Below, in pieces: positions 9,825 to 22,460 of a DNA stretch of 64,000 nt (positions within the stretch are counted from its first letter, which is position 1; every line of letters begins with the position of its first letter). The notes beneath the pieces are model-generated. The model saw only the letters and a list, made by a program, of their open reading frames with translations. It was not told the origin of the DNA and ran no database searches. The position numbers and the translations under genes were made by a program. Source of the stretch: Chrysophaeum taylorii (lineage: Eukaryota > Sar > Pelagophyceae > Pelagomonadales > Pelagomonadaceae); assembly GCA_029834535.1 (NCBI GenBank), contig JAQMWT010000370.1, positions 186,001-250,000 of the forward strand. The letters are read 5' to 3'.

Positions 9825-10784
9825 CGACCATCGACGAGCCGCTGCTCCTCCCTACGAGGGTTCTAGATATAGCTGTTTCACAGTCCCAAGAAGATCTATT
9901 CCCATTATTACGCTTACCCTCGTAATTGAATTCGGAGGACCCTTGTTCTTATTCGTTAGTTCTACCAACTAATAATAATAATAAGAGTAGTACAATTGTA
10001 GTAGTAACAATAATTATAAGAATTCACGAGTACAGAGTTATAAAGAAATCTTGGATTCCGTTATGCTTGCTGTCGCGTTAGCGGCGGAAATGGCGGCCGC
10101 CGGGACTGCGCAGTCTGCGATCCTGGGTGTTGTCAGAGTTGAATCCAGCAACCACATTTTCTACTCGACGCGAAAAAAAAAAGGCCTCCTCCTCCTCCTC
10201 CTCCTCACCCTCCCTTATTAACCGCCTCGTCAATCTTGACGCAGCGCGGACAGTCTCGCATGACAAACAACCCCGTCGTAGCACCTCTTTCCGTCCGTCC
10301 CCTCGCGAATCATCATTCAACGGCTGGCCGGTATCGCGGCAACCTTGCCGCCCAAAGCGTTCGGTCCGTCTTGACGCGCTCGACTGTTAGCGCGCACCTA
10401 CCTCTACGACTTCTTCAAGACGAGACCGTATCATGCCGGAGCCATCCAACCCACCCCCCTCTCCCCTGTCTCGACAAGCGCGTTGCGCGAGTCCGCGGCG
10501 ACTCTAAGATAAGGTCGCTACGTCTGTTACGTTGACGACAAGACACCCTCGTCGTGCCGGTCTCCCGAACCCTGTCTCGAGCAGCGCTTGGGCACCTTCG
10601 ATGGCCTCATCTTCGGCACCTTCTCTGGCAATTTTATTGAGCCGTGCCAGAAGAAAGCGCTTACACTTAAGCGCGGAACGGATCGCCGAGCGTACGTGCG
10701 TCGACGGCGACTGTAGGCCACGTCACCGAGAGACCCAAGGCAGCCTAGCTTCGCCGTATCTACCGGGAGTGGAGCCTCACTGCG

Positions 10785-10809
10785 AGCTAGCTAGCTAGCT
10801 AGCTAGCTG
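10785..10809 (+). repeat. (GCTA)n microsatellite
   Basis: Six tandem GCTA units. The unit CTAG/GCTA is self-complementary, so the run is palindromic. Confidence 0.9.
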
Positions 10810-11819
10810 CCTTGGGCTCGCTGTGCCCTCACAGCCCTCTGCCTGCAAGGGTAAATTTGAAGTTGGGGGGACCGTGAGTTCTATCGCGAAAGAACCCGCC
10901 TCCGTCTGTAGCGGTAGCGGCTTCTCCGGTGTTATTTCACCTGTTATTTCGTTTCCGCTACTAACTGGTTTGGAGTCACAGGGGGAGGTTGGGCGTATTT
11001 GGGTTTTTCTACAAGGTCGACTGCGAAGAGGGGGGGTGCGTGTGGGTGCTCTTTGGGTTGTGTGGAGATGCCGGAAAGGCGGGGGTATCCCGTTCGGGGG
11101 ATTGTGTGAAGACGTGAGGAATGCCTGCCGCAAGGCGGGGTCATCTAAGAGAAGGGTTTTTTTTCCCTTCAAAGGTGACTGCTATGAGAGGGGGCACGGC
11201 GCCGAGGGCCTTTGGGCGGTGTGCGGAGACTTTGGGTTTTTTGAAAGTCGATTGTAAGAAGGGGAGGCACAGGCGCTGTGGGGCTGCGCGGAGACGCGTT
11301 GGTTTTTGTCTGTGCGGAGACGCTACTAAGAGGGGTGCTAATTCAATTCAAGGGGATGAAGGATTGCAGCGGAGAATAATTACATTTCGGAAGACGACGT
11401 TCGACTTTGCCGAACGGATCGCTCGGCTACGATGGCCGCGAAGGCCCGTCCGCGCCAGGAACGAGTTGTCGCGACGAGCAATGCACTCTGACCCAAAGGC
11501 GCGCATTATGCTCATTCAGACCTACGCCACGCAGAGAAAGTATCGAGACGCACTTGACTACGTGCATGGCGGACGACCTCAATTGGGCCCGGCATATTCC
11601 TCATCCGGGATTACAGAGCAGCGGTCGTGGATGACATCTCGGGAGGTACGCCGTCGCTCGAGCAGGCGACAAACGCTTTCGGGGCAAAACCACTTCTCGC
11701 GCCTATGCTCGAGAGAGGCATTCTTTTGTTCGGAGGAGGGAGGTTGCCGCGCCGACACGAGGATTTGAGCGACTGCTCAATCGACACAGTTTTTCGGGCG
11801 CATGGTGCGTGCACAGAGG

Positions 11820-11940
11820 GGTTAAGGAGTAAACTTGAAGGTTAGCGAACGTGCGCTGATCAAAGCAGCTTAGATTGGCGGGGGTGAGAGCTTCGAGCTG
11901 AAATTGAAGTGGGGTGCGTAGGTGTAAGGGGGACGGCAAG
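11820..11940 (+). repeat. Helitron-end-like repeat fragment, third copy
   Basis: Contains the 34-base box GATCAAAGCAGCTTAGATTG-(GCGGGGGTGAGAGC) at 11858-11891. It is identical at 62166-62199 and, in reverse complement with one mismatch, at 49932-49965. The flank GAGTAAACTTGAAGGTTAGCG also resembles the flank at 62135-62155. In the other two places this box follows the 3' end of a decayed Helitron helicase; here no helicase was recognised upstream, so this may be a non-autonomous or truncated copy. Confidence 0.65.
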
Positions 11941-12751
11941 CCGTTAGACTAACCGTCCGGGCGCCGCCAGGGACCCGGCGGCCGAGAGACGTAGGGGCCG
12001 TTGGCGTTTCTGTAAGCGTCTTGGCGCTCCCTGAAGCAAGGGGGTATCATCAATAGGTGGCGGATGTTTTTTGTCGAGGCCGTCAGTGCAGGGAGCTCAA
12101 GAGCACATTATGGCCCACGCTGAACGCAGGCCCCCAGCGTCGAGCCAAGCAGGCTGAATGCCAACGCCGCAAGCGCCAACGCGATCGCGAAGGTGCTCAA
12201 CCGCAGGTGTGCTGCCTTTTTCTGCGGCCTCTGTTTTCACGAACAGGGTCGCGCGCATTGTGGCCGAAAGAGCGACCGCGCAGCGAGGGCGAACTACGAT
12301 ACCGCAGTCCGCTACAATGAAATTGATCCAGATCCCCGGGCGTACTTCGCCCTCGCACGATTCTAATAGACGGCTTACCTTGCGACCCTGCACGCCTCTC
12401 GCATGCTTCAACTTGCTGGCGCTGTGGCTGACACCTTGGCGACAAACAAACTGGGAGACCGCATTTTCTGGCAAAAACAAAGACCCCCAGCCTGTGATAA
12501 CCGCCTGCATCTATTCCCACCAGCCCCTGATGTAACCGCAGGCACGCTTATTAACTCTAGCGTGTTGTGTTGTCGCGGCTCCAGTCAGCGACCCTTTATC
12601 TCGTGCGCCACCACACTCCAAAGCTCCATAGTCGTCGTGGGGCGCAGCGCCGACTCATGCGTGTTTCTAGTCTTCGATTTACCCTCTCGAAGGGCGAAAC
12701 ATCATGCCCAAGGGACAGAGAAAGAAGAGATGAAGCTCCTGTAGAAGGACG

Positions 12752-12970
12752 AATGTCTGCGAGGGACCGGGTCGAAGCGAGCACAGGCACGAAACTGTGT
12801 GAGGTTTGACATTTGGGACCAGGTGAGCGTACTAGCCTGCGCTTGGAGAACGACCCGGTCAGGCAACTGCGAGTGTTTGCGAGGGACCGGGTCGAAGCGA
12901 GCGCGTACACGAAATTTTTGTGGGGTTTGAGATTTTTGGGACCAGGCAAACTTACTGGCCTGCACTTGGG
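12752..12970 (+). repeat. Two-copy tandem repeat, period about 120 bp
   Basis: A GCGAGGGACCGGGTCGAAGC unit starts at 12759 and again at 12879. Each copy continues with a variant of GAGGTTTGAGATTTGGGACC followed by AGG-(N)-ACTNGCCTGC. The TGGGACCAGG...ACT part is the same theme as the CCAGGTGAACTTACTGG motifs next to the Helitron remnants, linking this repeat to that family. Confidence 0.75.
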
Positions 12971-14530
12971 GTATTAAGTTGTAATTATACTTAACGCGCG
13001 CAACACAGACTTACGGGGGGAGCTTCTTCGATGCGCACGCAGTGCGCACAGCCGCTGGAGCTGTTCGCACGACTGCAGCTTGGGCTACGGTGCGAAGAGT
13101 GTGGGGTTTCTCGGTATTTGATTTCGCGCTGGCAGCTAGCACAGGATGATATTCGTCCAAGCTGCATATTACTCGAGAACCGTTTGTGCGAAATAAAAAA
13201 AAGGAAGCAGGAGTCAGCAGCAAAGATCCGCGAGGTCCACGCTCTGTTGCTTTCATTTTTTTTTTTTACGTGTCGCGTCGCGTCGCGTCACGTCACGTCA
13301 CGTCACGTCACTAAAGCGGCCTCCAGTTGTGGGACTGGCTTTTATGAATAATTGGGAAGTAGCGTGCTCGCGATCTTTGGGAGTGCGGGCAGCGAGCGCG
13401 CAGCCTCACGGGTGTGATTGGATTGCACTTCTAATTAGATGCCCGGGAACTTGAGAATGCTCCGAGTCAACCAGAAACGCGGAAAGGGGGGGGGGCATTT
13501 TTGTAACGCCAGCCGTCCGAACGAAACGATGCGGTAGATTGATTGTCCGTGGTGCCCTTGCAGAGGGGAGTCATGCCGATTAATTATCAAGGCAAGCAAA
13601 CGTTTGCGTGGGCTGTTGCCGGTGACGACGACGCCACATGGTGTTCACTTCGTTGACCACCACGCAAAGGAGTATGCAGAGAGTCGCTCGGTCGGGCCTC
13701 GAGTTTTCCGACACATGTTTATAACTAAGCGCCGGAGATGTTGTCGCGTCGGTCGACCTGAACATCGATTTGATCGCGTGCCAAAGTGGAAAACAAAATT
13801 TGCGAAGAACTAACTGGCGACAAGTTCCTTGCCGCGTTATAAAATCGGCTTTCGGTTTACGTAAGGCTAGAAAAGGACTCGACAAAGCCATGCAATAGAC
13901 TCGCAAAGCCATGTAATGCGCGTGGTGAAAGCCAGCGTCGTCGTACTGTTATTGGGCGACGCCCGACGGATAGAGATCGACTCCCGACCTGCATCTGCGG
14001 ATCGTGGGGTAAGAGCTAGGAACCTCAAAGAGATTTAGGATTCCATTCGTTTCGGGACGCCACCCGCATACTATCCCGCACTATTTCCTCGTTTCTGTGA
14101 CGATGCTCCCTTCCGTCGCGCAGCACCACACTGGCCTTTGTTTGTTTCGAACAATAGTAATGTGTTAGCTTAGTTTGTGCGTTCCGCGAGCGCCAGACGC
14201 GGCGAAGAGGAAGTGCGAGATCCCACTACTACTACTACTACTACGAGGTGCTGGTGGTGCTGCATCATCGTCAAGTGGTGGCGGTGTGGACAAAGACAAG
14301 AAGAAGCACATCCCTTCGCCCCAAGCACGACGCCCATCCCTTCATGCACTACCCCCCCCCCTCTTACTTAATAAATAAATAAATAAATAAATAAATTATC
14401 AGTACTACTAGAGGGTTCGAGGAGGTATCATAAGATATATGCGAGGAGGAAGAAATCCCAAAATTGTGTCCGTAACGCCCGTGGTGGGTGCGTGGAATCA
14501 ATCGATTGCAAGAAGGTGGTAGGGGACAGA

Positions 14531-17500
14531 ATGCGCCCCCGCAGCCGGCGGAGATTATGGGTGGTGGTGGTGGTGGTTGGGGTCGCGTGTGCGGAGAATA
14601 CGTACCTGGTGCTCCAGAGGGACACGGATATTTTTGGGACCGCGTCGACGTTTGCGAACGAGAGCAATTTGATACCCCTCGACGTGACGTTTAGCGCTTG
14701 GGTGCGGTGTCGGGCGCAGGAGCGGGTGGTGTTTATGAGCGACGGGAACTACATGTTTTCGCCGTACATGTTCACGGAAGACACGATCACGGCCTTGGCG
14801 ATCGACAACCAGATATTTCGGGCGGGCGCGAGCGCGAACGTTACGACGGGGTGGCACCACTTCGTGTCTGTTGTGGACCGGCAAAAGCAGCACCTGCACT
14901 ATTTTTTCGACGGCCAAGAAGTGGGCGAGGCCGTGGATCTCAACGGCGAGTGGGGGGACGGGGAATCGTTCGGGCCGGACGGCACGGCCGACGGGCTGGT
15001 GTTCGGACGGTTCGCGAGGTGGAGCGACGAAGGAACGCACCTCGAGCGCGTTTGGCCGTGGGCGGGGGTCTACGGGTACATGGACGAGATCTCGTTGTGG
15101 TCCAAGGCCCTGAGCGCGGAGGAGATTGCGGAAGTGTATGGTAACGGTCTGAACGCGTCTCAAAGTCGCGTCGCGCGAGATTCGCTCGTGATTTGCTACG
15201 ACATGGAGGAGGAAGAGGGGAGGCGGGTCGTGAAGAACCAAGGGTCGGCGGGGTCGGCGTTCGATGCGATTTTGGGGGCTTACATCACCCGCGTGTCCCC
15301 GGACTACGTCGAAGCGTGGATGGAGGAGACGGACGACGGCTGCAACGAAATAGTCGCGACGACGCTGCCGATCCGCGTCAATCCCGCGTGGAAGACGGGC
15401 AACACGGCGCCGACCTGCGACTCGCAGGCGGTCGACGTGGTCGAGGACAACGAGGTGACTTTTTATCCCTACGGCTACGACGCCGACGGGGATTGGTTGG
15501 AGTACAGTATCACGACGCTGCCCGAGCACGGGTCGTTGTGGGAAGTCGACAACGCGCGGCCCGACCGGCGCGTGAAAATCGAGGAGACGCCGTATGCGCC
15601 CGTGTTTGCGCACTTCATGTTTGCCTACGAGCCGGCTTTGGAGAGCCAAGTGTGGATCGGGATGAGGGCGTCCGACGGACTGGCGGATTCTGCCGAGGCG
15701 AAGATCGTGGTGAGCTTGATTACGGTGAACAACAAGCCGACGACAGCCCGAGGGACCACGACGGTCGAAACCCTCGAGGACACGATGTTAGCGTTTGACG
15801 TCGGGGCTCACGACGAGGATTCAAAATTCCTCACGACGCTCGTCGACACGCTCCCGAGCTCCGGGGTGCTGTACGCGGTTTACGAGGACGGGACCGCGCA
15901 CCTCGTCGACTCGACCTTCGAGAGCTGGAGCTCGACGCGGCCGATCAACCAGTATGCCATCAGCGTCCACAAAGTCTCGAGCTTCTGGGAGTCGCCGGAG
16001 AACGACGAGTACGAGTACCCGTACTGGCATCCTTTTATGGCGACGGGGCCGCAATCCGTAGACGTCTACGGCGACTCGCGGCTCGCGTGGTCCCCGAGGA
16101 CGCGCAACGCCGGAGCCGGCGTCTACGAGGGCGGCGACAATCTTCTGTCGTTTGGGCCCTGGGACCCGCGCACGACCTGGGAGACCGAGGGGTACTCGGA
16201 GTTTATCGAGCTCGACTTTGAAACGCGCGTCTACGTCCAGCACGTTTACGTCGGCATGCCGCGCGGCATGGGGAGCGTCGTGAGTCTCAAGGCGTGGGAC
16301 AACATCACGGCGAGCTACATGGAAGTCTACTCGGGCGACGCCGACCCCGACTACGAGAGGTACATGCAACTGACGCGCCAATATTCCGTCTTCGATCCTT
16401 ACCCCGTCTGCACGACGGCCTTCAAGGCAAACCGCGTTCGCATCGAGCTCGACAGCGTCACCGTCGCCGACTGGAACGAGATCGACTACGTCGAGCTCGT
16501 GGGCACCGAATCAAAGCAGTCCGCCATATTTCGGGTCGACGACGGCTACGCCCACTTCGTCTACGTGCCAAACCAGGACTTTGCCGGCTCTGACGAGTTC
16601 ACGTACCGCGTATGCGATTGCGGCTCGACCCGATGTTCCGAGACCGCGACGGTCACCATCGACGTCATCGGCGTCAACGACGCGCCACAAGTCCCGTCGG
16701 AACGCCAGCGCGTCGAGGTCGGCTGCGACGTCGCGGGAAGCGTCGGAAGTTTCGCGCTCCGAGCCTCGGACGTCGACGCGAACGAAACTCTCGCCTACGT
16801 CCTCACCTCGCCCGCAACAGGCGGCTTTGGCGGCGGCAGTACTGATGATGATGATGCTGGGTTTTCGTTGCTTACGGTTGATGCTGCTTCGGGGGTTGGC
16901 GGCGCGGTGATCCTAGAGTTTCCGTACGCGCTTCCCTCGAACGTCGCGTGGTACGAATTGAAGAACTCGGACGCGACGTGGGCAAACTTCAGCTACACCG
17001 TCTTCGACCACGCGGGGGCGCGCGCCGCCTCAAACGGCACCGTCACCATAACGTGTCGCAAGAACGAGTGCAGCCCGGGCTCGTACTACGACGGCACCGA
17101 GTGCGCGCCGTGCCCGCCGGGTCGGTTCGCGGACGACGTCGGCGTGCGGTCGGCGTGCGAATTGTGCCCAAAAGACGAGTTCAGCTCGGGCTGGGGGGCG
17201 ACACTCTGCGTCGCATGCGGCCTCGAGGAGTACTCTACGGCCGACCGCGGCGCGACCGAGTGCACGTGCCTCCCCGGAGCGCGCAAGGACGGCCAAGGCC
17301 GGTGCTCTTTGTGCACGCCCGGGAAATATTCGGACGTGGTCGACGCCGAGAACTGCACCGATTGTCTCCCCGGAAACTACCCGACCGACTCGGCAAACGA
17401 CACCGACGGCTCGGGCGTCACCTTCGGGGCCGAGGCCTGCGTCAAGTGTCCGCGCGACACCTTCTCCGAAAGCCCGGAAACGGCGCTCTGCGCCCCTTGC

Positions 17501-19690
17501 CCCCTCCTCCGGGCCTCCGAGCCGGGCTCGACCGCCTGCAGCGAATGCGTCCAGTTCTACTACCTCAGCCGCTCGGAGGAGGAGTGCTTGCTCTGCGACA
17601 CCCACGTCACCTGCGATCCCGGCACGACCCTCGCGACCTGGAACCTCGACGAGGGTTATTGGCGCGCCGATCCCTCGACGACCCAAATCTACCAATGTCC
17701 CGCGACCTCGAGCTGCATCGGCGGCGCGGGTGCGACGGGCGACGACGACTCGATATGCGGCGACAACTTCGTCGGCAGGCTCTGCTCCTTGTGCGGCCCC
17801 ACCTACCACCTCAGCGGCACGCGCTGTCGTCGCTGCAAGGAGAGCTCGACGCACTTCGTCTACACCTTTGTCGCGATCTCGACGGTCGCCCTGGTGGCGC
17901 TTCTCCTCTTCTTCTCGGGAAAGCCCGCCTTCATGGTCGACCTCGCCAAGGCTGTCTCCGAGTCTCAGCGCAAGCGTCGCATGCACTCGCAGCGCCTCCA
18001 GCGCGACGTCCTCGAACGCCGCCTCCTCGTCCACCCCGAAAGGTCGTCTGTTGCTCTTATTGATGGAGACGTCTCGCCCGTCGCCAAGTCGGTCAGGCAC
18101 AAGAAGAACGCTTCCTTCTCAGGAGGAGGAGGAGGAGGAGGAGGAGCACCCCCGATCGCCGATTCTTCGAACGACAACACCGCCGCCGCCGCCGCCGAGG
18201 GACCACCGCGAGCCGCGACGAGCGTCGAGGCGGGGCCGGCCGACCGGAAGACCGAAGAAGAAGGAGAAGAAGACAAGCAAGCCCAGCAGCAGCAGCAGCA
18301 GGAGAGGAACAAGCGCAAGTCGCGGAGACTGATGAAGAAGTTGTCGTCGCTTCGGTCGATGGGGGGAACGACGACGACGACGACGAGACCGTTCTCGTCG
18401 CTGAGGTCTATCGAGTCGGGGAAGCAACGCAAGCTGGAGAACGCGCAGAACTCGGTGACTTTCATGCGGCTCTACGCGATGCTGTCGGTCAAGTGGAAAA
18501 TAGTGATTTCGGCATTCCAGATCCTCGCGTCGAACAGCACCTCGTTTCTCATCAAATGGCCTCCGGTCGTGAGTTTCTTGCTGGGATTTCTGTCGATCCT
18601 CAACGTGGACATCCTCTTCATTCCGCAATTCGCTTGCCTCCGGCGCATCAACCACTACAACCAGCTCCTCGCGGCCACGGGCCTGCCGCTCGCGCTGATC
18701 GCCGTGATCGCCTTCTTCATCATCGTCCCGCTCGACACGCTCGCCAAGGCCAAAAAGTGCTGCTACGAACAGCAGCATTCCAAGGTCGCTCTCGCGGTGA
18801 TCGTGCTCTTCTTCGCCTATTCCTCGGCGTCCCAGACCATCGCGCTCACCTTCGTGTGCCAACACTTCGAGGAAGCCAACGAGAGCTACCTCCGAACCGA
18901 CCTCTCGATCCGGTGCAGCGGGCTCACCTACCAGCTCTGGTTCGCGTACGCGGTCGCGATGATGTTCGTCTGGCCGCTCGGGATTCCTTTGCTTTTTTTC
19001 TGCCTCTGCTGGAACCGCAAGGCCCGCATCGACCCCGTCCGGATGACGAAAAAACACGTCGACGTGTCGTTGGCGACCAAGACGGAGGCGGTAAACCGCG
19101 CCGTCGCGCAGCGGCAGTTCGACCCCGACATCCACGACATCAAGGCCCTCTGGATGCCCTACGAGCCCGAGTTTTGGTACTGGGAATCGGTCATTAGCGG
19201 CCAGCGCATGCTCCTGACCTTCGTGGCGTCTCTCGTAAAGCCCGGGACCCCCGTCCAGCCGATATTTTGCCTCTGCGTCGCGATTTTCTTCCTGCGGATC
19301 CAGAGCTTTTACAATCCGTACTGCCACGACCAGGACGACGTCCTCGCCGAGGCCCTCGCCTGGATGCTCATATTTTTTTACGTCCAGGCCCTCATGTTCA
19401 TGCTCGGCTACGTCAGCGGCTTGACGATGGACGTTCTGTTGTGCGTCTCTATCGGGATCGCGGTCCTCGGAAGCGCTTTTTTGCTCGTCACCGACATCCA
19501 ACGCGAGATCCGCTTTTTGACCCTTTTTCGCAAATGGGTTGACTCGACCCTAAAGACGCGTCGCGAGCGTAGACCCTCGAATCGCCGCGACAACGCCGCC
19601 TGCTACGTCGTCGCCGCGCAGCGCGCGACGCGAGAAATCAAAGAATACTTCGGCGACGATGCCGCCGCGTCTCCCGCCGGCAGCAAAGTC

Positions 19691-19724
<34 letters not shown>

Positions 19725-20065
19725 GCGACGCCGGCGCCGAGGAGGAGGAGGAGGAGGACCTCGCGGTCGTCCCTGTCCCTTCACTTTCCCGCCGGGACCA
19801 CAGGGACAGCGTCGAGCTCGAACGCATCGCCGAGTCCGCCTCGGACACCGACGACGACGACGTGCTCGATCCCCCGAGTTTCTTGGTGAGTAGCGAGAGG
19901 CGGGCCGTCGCGCCAGCCGTCGCCATTGACTACTCGGACTCGGACGCCTTCGCCTCGCTCACCTGCGGCGTCAAGTCCGCGTGGTCCTCCCCCGTCGTCG
20001 CCGACGACGCAGACGACAGCAGAAACCTGCCGATCTGCGGCACCGTCTCGGGCTACTGGACCTAG
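14531..20065 (+). CDS. Large multidomain surface protein: LamG, discoidin-like, cadherin-like, Cys-rich, multi-pass membrane C terminus
   Basis: A 1844-residue protein from the ATG at 14531; the frame extends upstream only via GTG at 14492. Residues 1-23 are a signal peptide (Arg-rich then VVVVVVGVACA). A LamG/concanavalin-like fold follows (FSAWVRCRAQ..., GWHHFVSVVDRQ, GYMDEISLWSKALSAEEI). Next come cadherin-like tandem modules (DVVEDNEVTF, TVETLEDTM), a discoidin/F5-8C-like module ending in WNEIDYVELVGT, then FAGSDEFTYRVCDCG and VNDAPQVPS. A Cys-rich stretch of GCC2/GCC3 ephrin-receptor type (CAPCPPGRFADD..., CSLCTPGKYSD) precedes about eight membrane helices from about residue 1110 on, with an acidic/Gln-rich loop and a Ser/Asp-rich cytoplasmic tail. 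This combination is typical of expanded protist surface receptor families. Ligand and signalling output are unknown. Confidence 0.85.
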
Positions 20066-20227
20066 TAGGAGCCAAAAAAAAACCAGCAGCTTGAAAGTCA
20101 CAATTTTGGTGGTCACAGACGATGACCGCGCTCGAACGCGTCCTCCTCCAAGCCCCCCCCCCCCTTGCTCGAGACGACGACGGCGGCGACGGCGAGGCAC
20201 GCCTCCGACTCGGAGCCCCCCCTGGCA

Positions 20228-20254
20228 ACCAACCAACCAACCAACCAACCAACC
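20228..20254 (+). repeat. (AACC)n microsatellite
   Basis: About six CAAC/AACC units in the 300-bp spacer between the convergent surface-protein and acyltransferase genes. The rest of the spacer holds a poly-C run and an AAAT/AAGT stretch near 20300-20322, with no gene. Confidence 0.85.
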
Positions 20255-20367
20255 CTCGGACCGGAAGCGAACGCGTCAATTTTCATCCTTTTCCACGATA
20301 TTAAAAAAATAAATAAATAAGTAAAAGTGCATCGAAACAAGAGCTCTTTAGCCCGTCCGTCAGTCAG

Positions 20368-21255
20368 TCAATCGTCCTTGCAGAGGCTCTGGTAGGTGCG
20401 GCCGAGGAGGAGTCGGGCGGCCTCGGCGAGGTCCTTGTCGGTGTCGAAGTCGTCAGGATCGAGGGGGGCGGCGAGCTTGATGACGATCTCCGCAGGTCGA
20501 ATCATGTTGGAACCGACGGGCCAAACGTCGTCGGTGCCGCGCATCGCCACGCAAACGACAGGTACCTTGAGTTTTTTGGCTAGATCGAAGAACGCGGGCT
20601 TAAACGGCATGAGCTTGGAGACGTGGCCCGCTGCCTCCATCGCCTTATCGAGGTCGTAGCCCATCCTCGTGCCCTCGGGAAAGAGGCCGACGCTCGTACC
20701 TGCCTCGAGAACGCGCGATGCCTCGGCAAGCATCTTTCCAACGCTGCCTTTTACCGTACCCCAGCCGCCCTTGCTCGCGTCGAAGGCGATCGCGAGGTCG
20801 CCCGCGCGACGCATAGCCCAGCCCCCAAAGGGGACGGTGAAGATGGAGGCCTTGGCAACGTACTTGGCCTCGATCGGCAGGAGCCCGGCCCCCAGGGCGA
20901 AAGGATCCATAAACGACCTGTGGTTAGCCACGAAGATCGCGGCCCGCTCGCCAGAGACAACCTCGGGCGGCGGTATCCACGAGTCCGCGGACCGCCGCAG
21001 CCGCACCCCCGGCGTCAATGACGTCACGATGCCGGCGCACCCGATTCGCACCAGGTAACCGCACACGCGACCGCGCCTCTCCTTAGTCATCAACAAGCCG
21101 ATCGTGTACGTTACCACGAGTTGGCTCACCCACGTCAATACGAATCCCGTCACCATGTTGGCGTAGAAGCACAGGGTTGTCACCCGACTCCCGCGGGGAT
21201 AGTCCGCGAGCATCGGCGGACACGCGAGAGCCGTTCGCATCGCGCGTGTTGACAT
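20368..21255 (-). CDS. 1-acylglycerol-3-phosphate acyltransferase-like (PlsC) enzyme
   Basis: A 295-residue member of the PlsC/LPLAT acyltransferases, which move an acyl group from acyl-CoA or acyl-ACP to lysophosphatidic acid or a related lysolipid at a membrane. The catalytic HX4D motif is in NHRSFMD at residues 111-117 and the substrate-binding EGTR at 194-197 in LFPEGTRMGYD. The third block is PVVCVAMRGTDDVWP. A hydrophobic helix near 34-56 anchors it. The frame runs upstream to a TTG at 21312; the first ATG at 21255 was chosen, and a longer N terminus through an intron cannot be excluded. Substrate specificity cannot be read from sequence. Confidence 0.88.
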   Translation of the reverse strand: MSTRAMRTALACPPMLADYPRGSRVTTLCFYANMVTGFVLTWVSQLVVTYTIGLLMTKERRGRVCGYLVRIGCAGIVTSLTPGVRLRRSADSWIPPPEVVSGERAAIFVANHRSFMDPFALGAGLLPIEAKYVAKASIFTVPFGGWAMRRAGDLAIAFDASKGGWGTVKGSVGKMLAEASRVLEAGTSVGLFPEGTRMGYDLDKAMEAAGHVSKLMPFKPAFFDLAKKLKVPVVCVAMRGTDDVWPVGSNMIRPAEIVIKLAAPLDPDDFDTDKDLAEAARLLLGRTYQSLCKDD

Positions 21256-21449
21256 CAGCCGGTCCCTCGAGAACAACAGGGGCAGCAGCAGCCTCAGATA
21301 TGATGACGTCAACTACATCCCAATTCATGACGTCAAAAATAATTGGTGTCAGCTGTATACACCCTCATTCCAATACCAGTGTACGCGGCCATGGCCAAAA
21401 TTATTTCGGACCGAAGTCGGAGCTAGCCGGGCGCCGAAGGACGCACCCA

Positions 21450-22460
21450 AAAAGCGCCGGTTCAAGGCGACGACAGATGCCGTTGGTGCCAACCACACTT
21501 TCGGCGGCCTTGAAATAAAATGCTCGTCGAAGAACGAACTTTGGGTGGAATAATGAATGATTGGGCTCAGAGGGAAATGTCGTTCGACGAGGACAAGTAC
21601 GTCTGGACTGTGAGTCGCTGCTGACGGAGGCATCTCAAAAGGTCGTGATGCGCCGGTCGGCACGAATTCAGAGTTTCGTGTCGCCCGCGGGCGTTGCGAA
21701 CATCGACTATTTCGACGAGACCGACTATTTCGACGAGGCCGAGTTCGAGAAGGCCATCGTCGAGTACCAGTCAGTCCTCGCGCGAAGTCAACCTCAAGGA
21801 GAGGCTGGCATCCTGCCGGTGACGAAGCCGACTCGCAAGACCGAAGTCTCCAGGATAAAGGTCGCCGACAACCGTATGATTCGCAGAGCACGGGGGGGGG
21901 TTTTAGGAGGCCGAGGCCAAGCATCAGCGCGCGGAGGAGCGCTCCCAAAAGCGAGATCGAGGGACCAACAACTCTACGCGCGTCTCATGCCCGCCTGGTA
22001 TATCGAATGCAAGGATGGCTGTGACTGCGAGGACCTCTTCCGATCTCGAGCGTCGCGATGCCAGCCGCCTCATCCAGTGCGACGACACTTGCGGCGGCGA
22101 CCTGAAGAATCGAATCGACCCTGCGAGAGGAAGAAGTGCGCGAAGGAGCGCGTGGCGGCCGCTGACGATGGTGCTTGTTGCTGATGATGATGATGGTGCT
22201 GCTGCCGATGACGGCGTCGACAGGCTGACGGATGCAGAACAGGACGAGCACCTCGACTTTCGCGCTGCTCCGGTCGACTTCCTTATTCCTACAGACGTCT
22301 CTCGACCTAGTTCCGCGTCCGCCGTGCTCTAACTGCGTCTCGTTTAATGGCTTGGCAGTTCACGTGCCGCGTTGTTTTTTGTGTTTAGGACCCCCGGGCC
22401 GTGACGCCACAGTCCATCAAAACTCTCTCAGAACAGAGCACTAGCTGCTTTGGGAAGTGC
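21450..22460 (+). repeat. Dispersed repeat family, copy A
   Basis: About 1 kb without a complete gene. Its 3' two thirds match 38480-39425 in the same order and orientation. Shared blocks are CCGCCTCATCC-GTGCGAC, AGGAAGAAGTGCG-(N)-GAGC-CG-GGCGG, GACGAGCACCTCGACTTTCG, GTGCTCTAACTGCG and GCCACAGTCC...GGGAAGTGCGG. The best stretch is 22060-22460 against 38990-39425. Frames are broken by stops in both copies, although short matching peptides (DEHLDFRA / DEHLDFRA-like) suggest a once coding element. Family unknown. Confidence 0.7.

Larger units (their letters stand above)
9825..14530. other. Gene-free, repeat-rich interval
   Basis: No convincing gene in 4.7 kb. Contents seen: an AT-rich stretch 9960-10080; a (CTC)n run near 10186; a CTAG/GCTA run at 10785-10809; a G-rich zone 10980-11340 with degenerate copies of a GTCGACTGC-AAGAGGGG motif also seen at 61205-61345; a 34-base box at 11858-11891 shared with the two Helitron ends; a two-copy 120-bp tandem repeat at 12752-12970; a (CGTCA)n run near 13275-13310; and an (AAAT)n run at 14368-14396. 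A weak Arg/Lys-rich stretch near 12140-12190 might be a transposon protein remnant, but I cannot name it. Confidence 0.6.
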
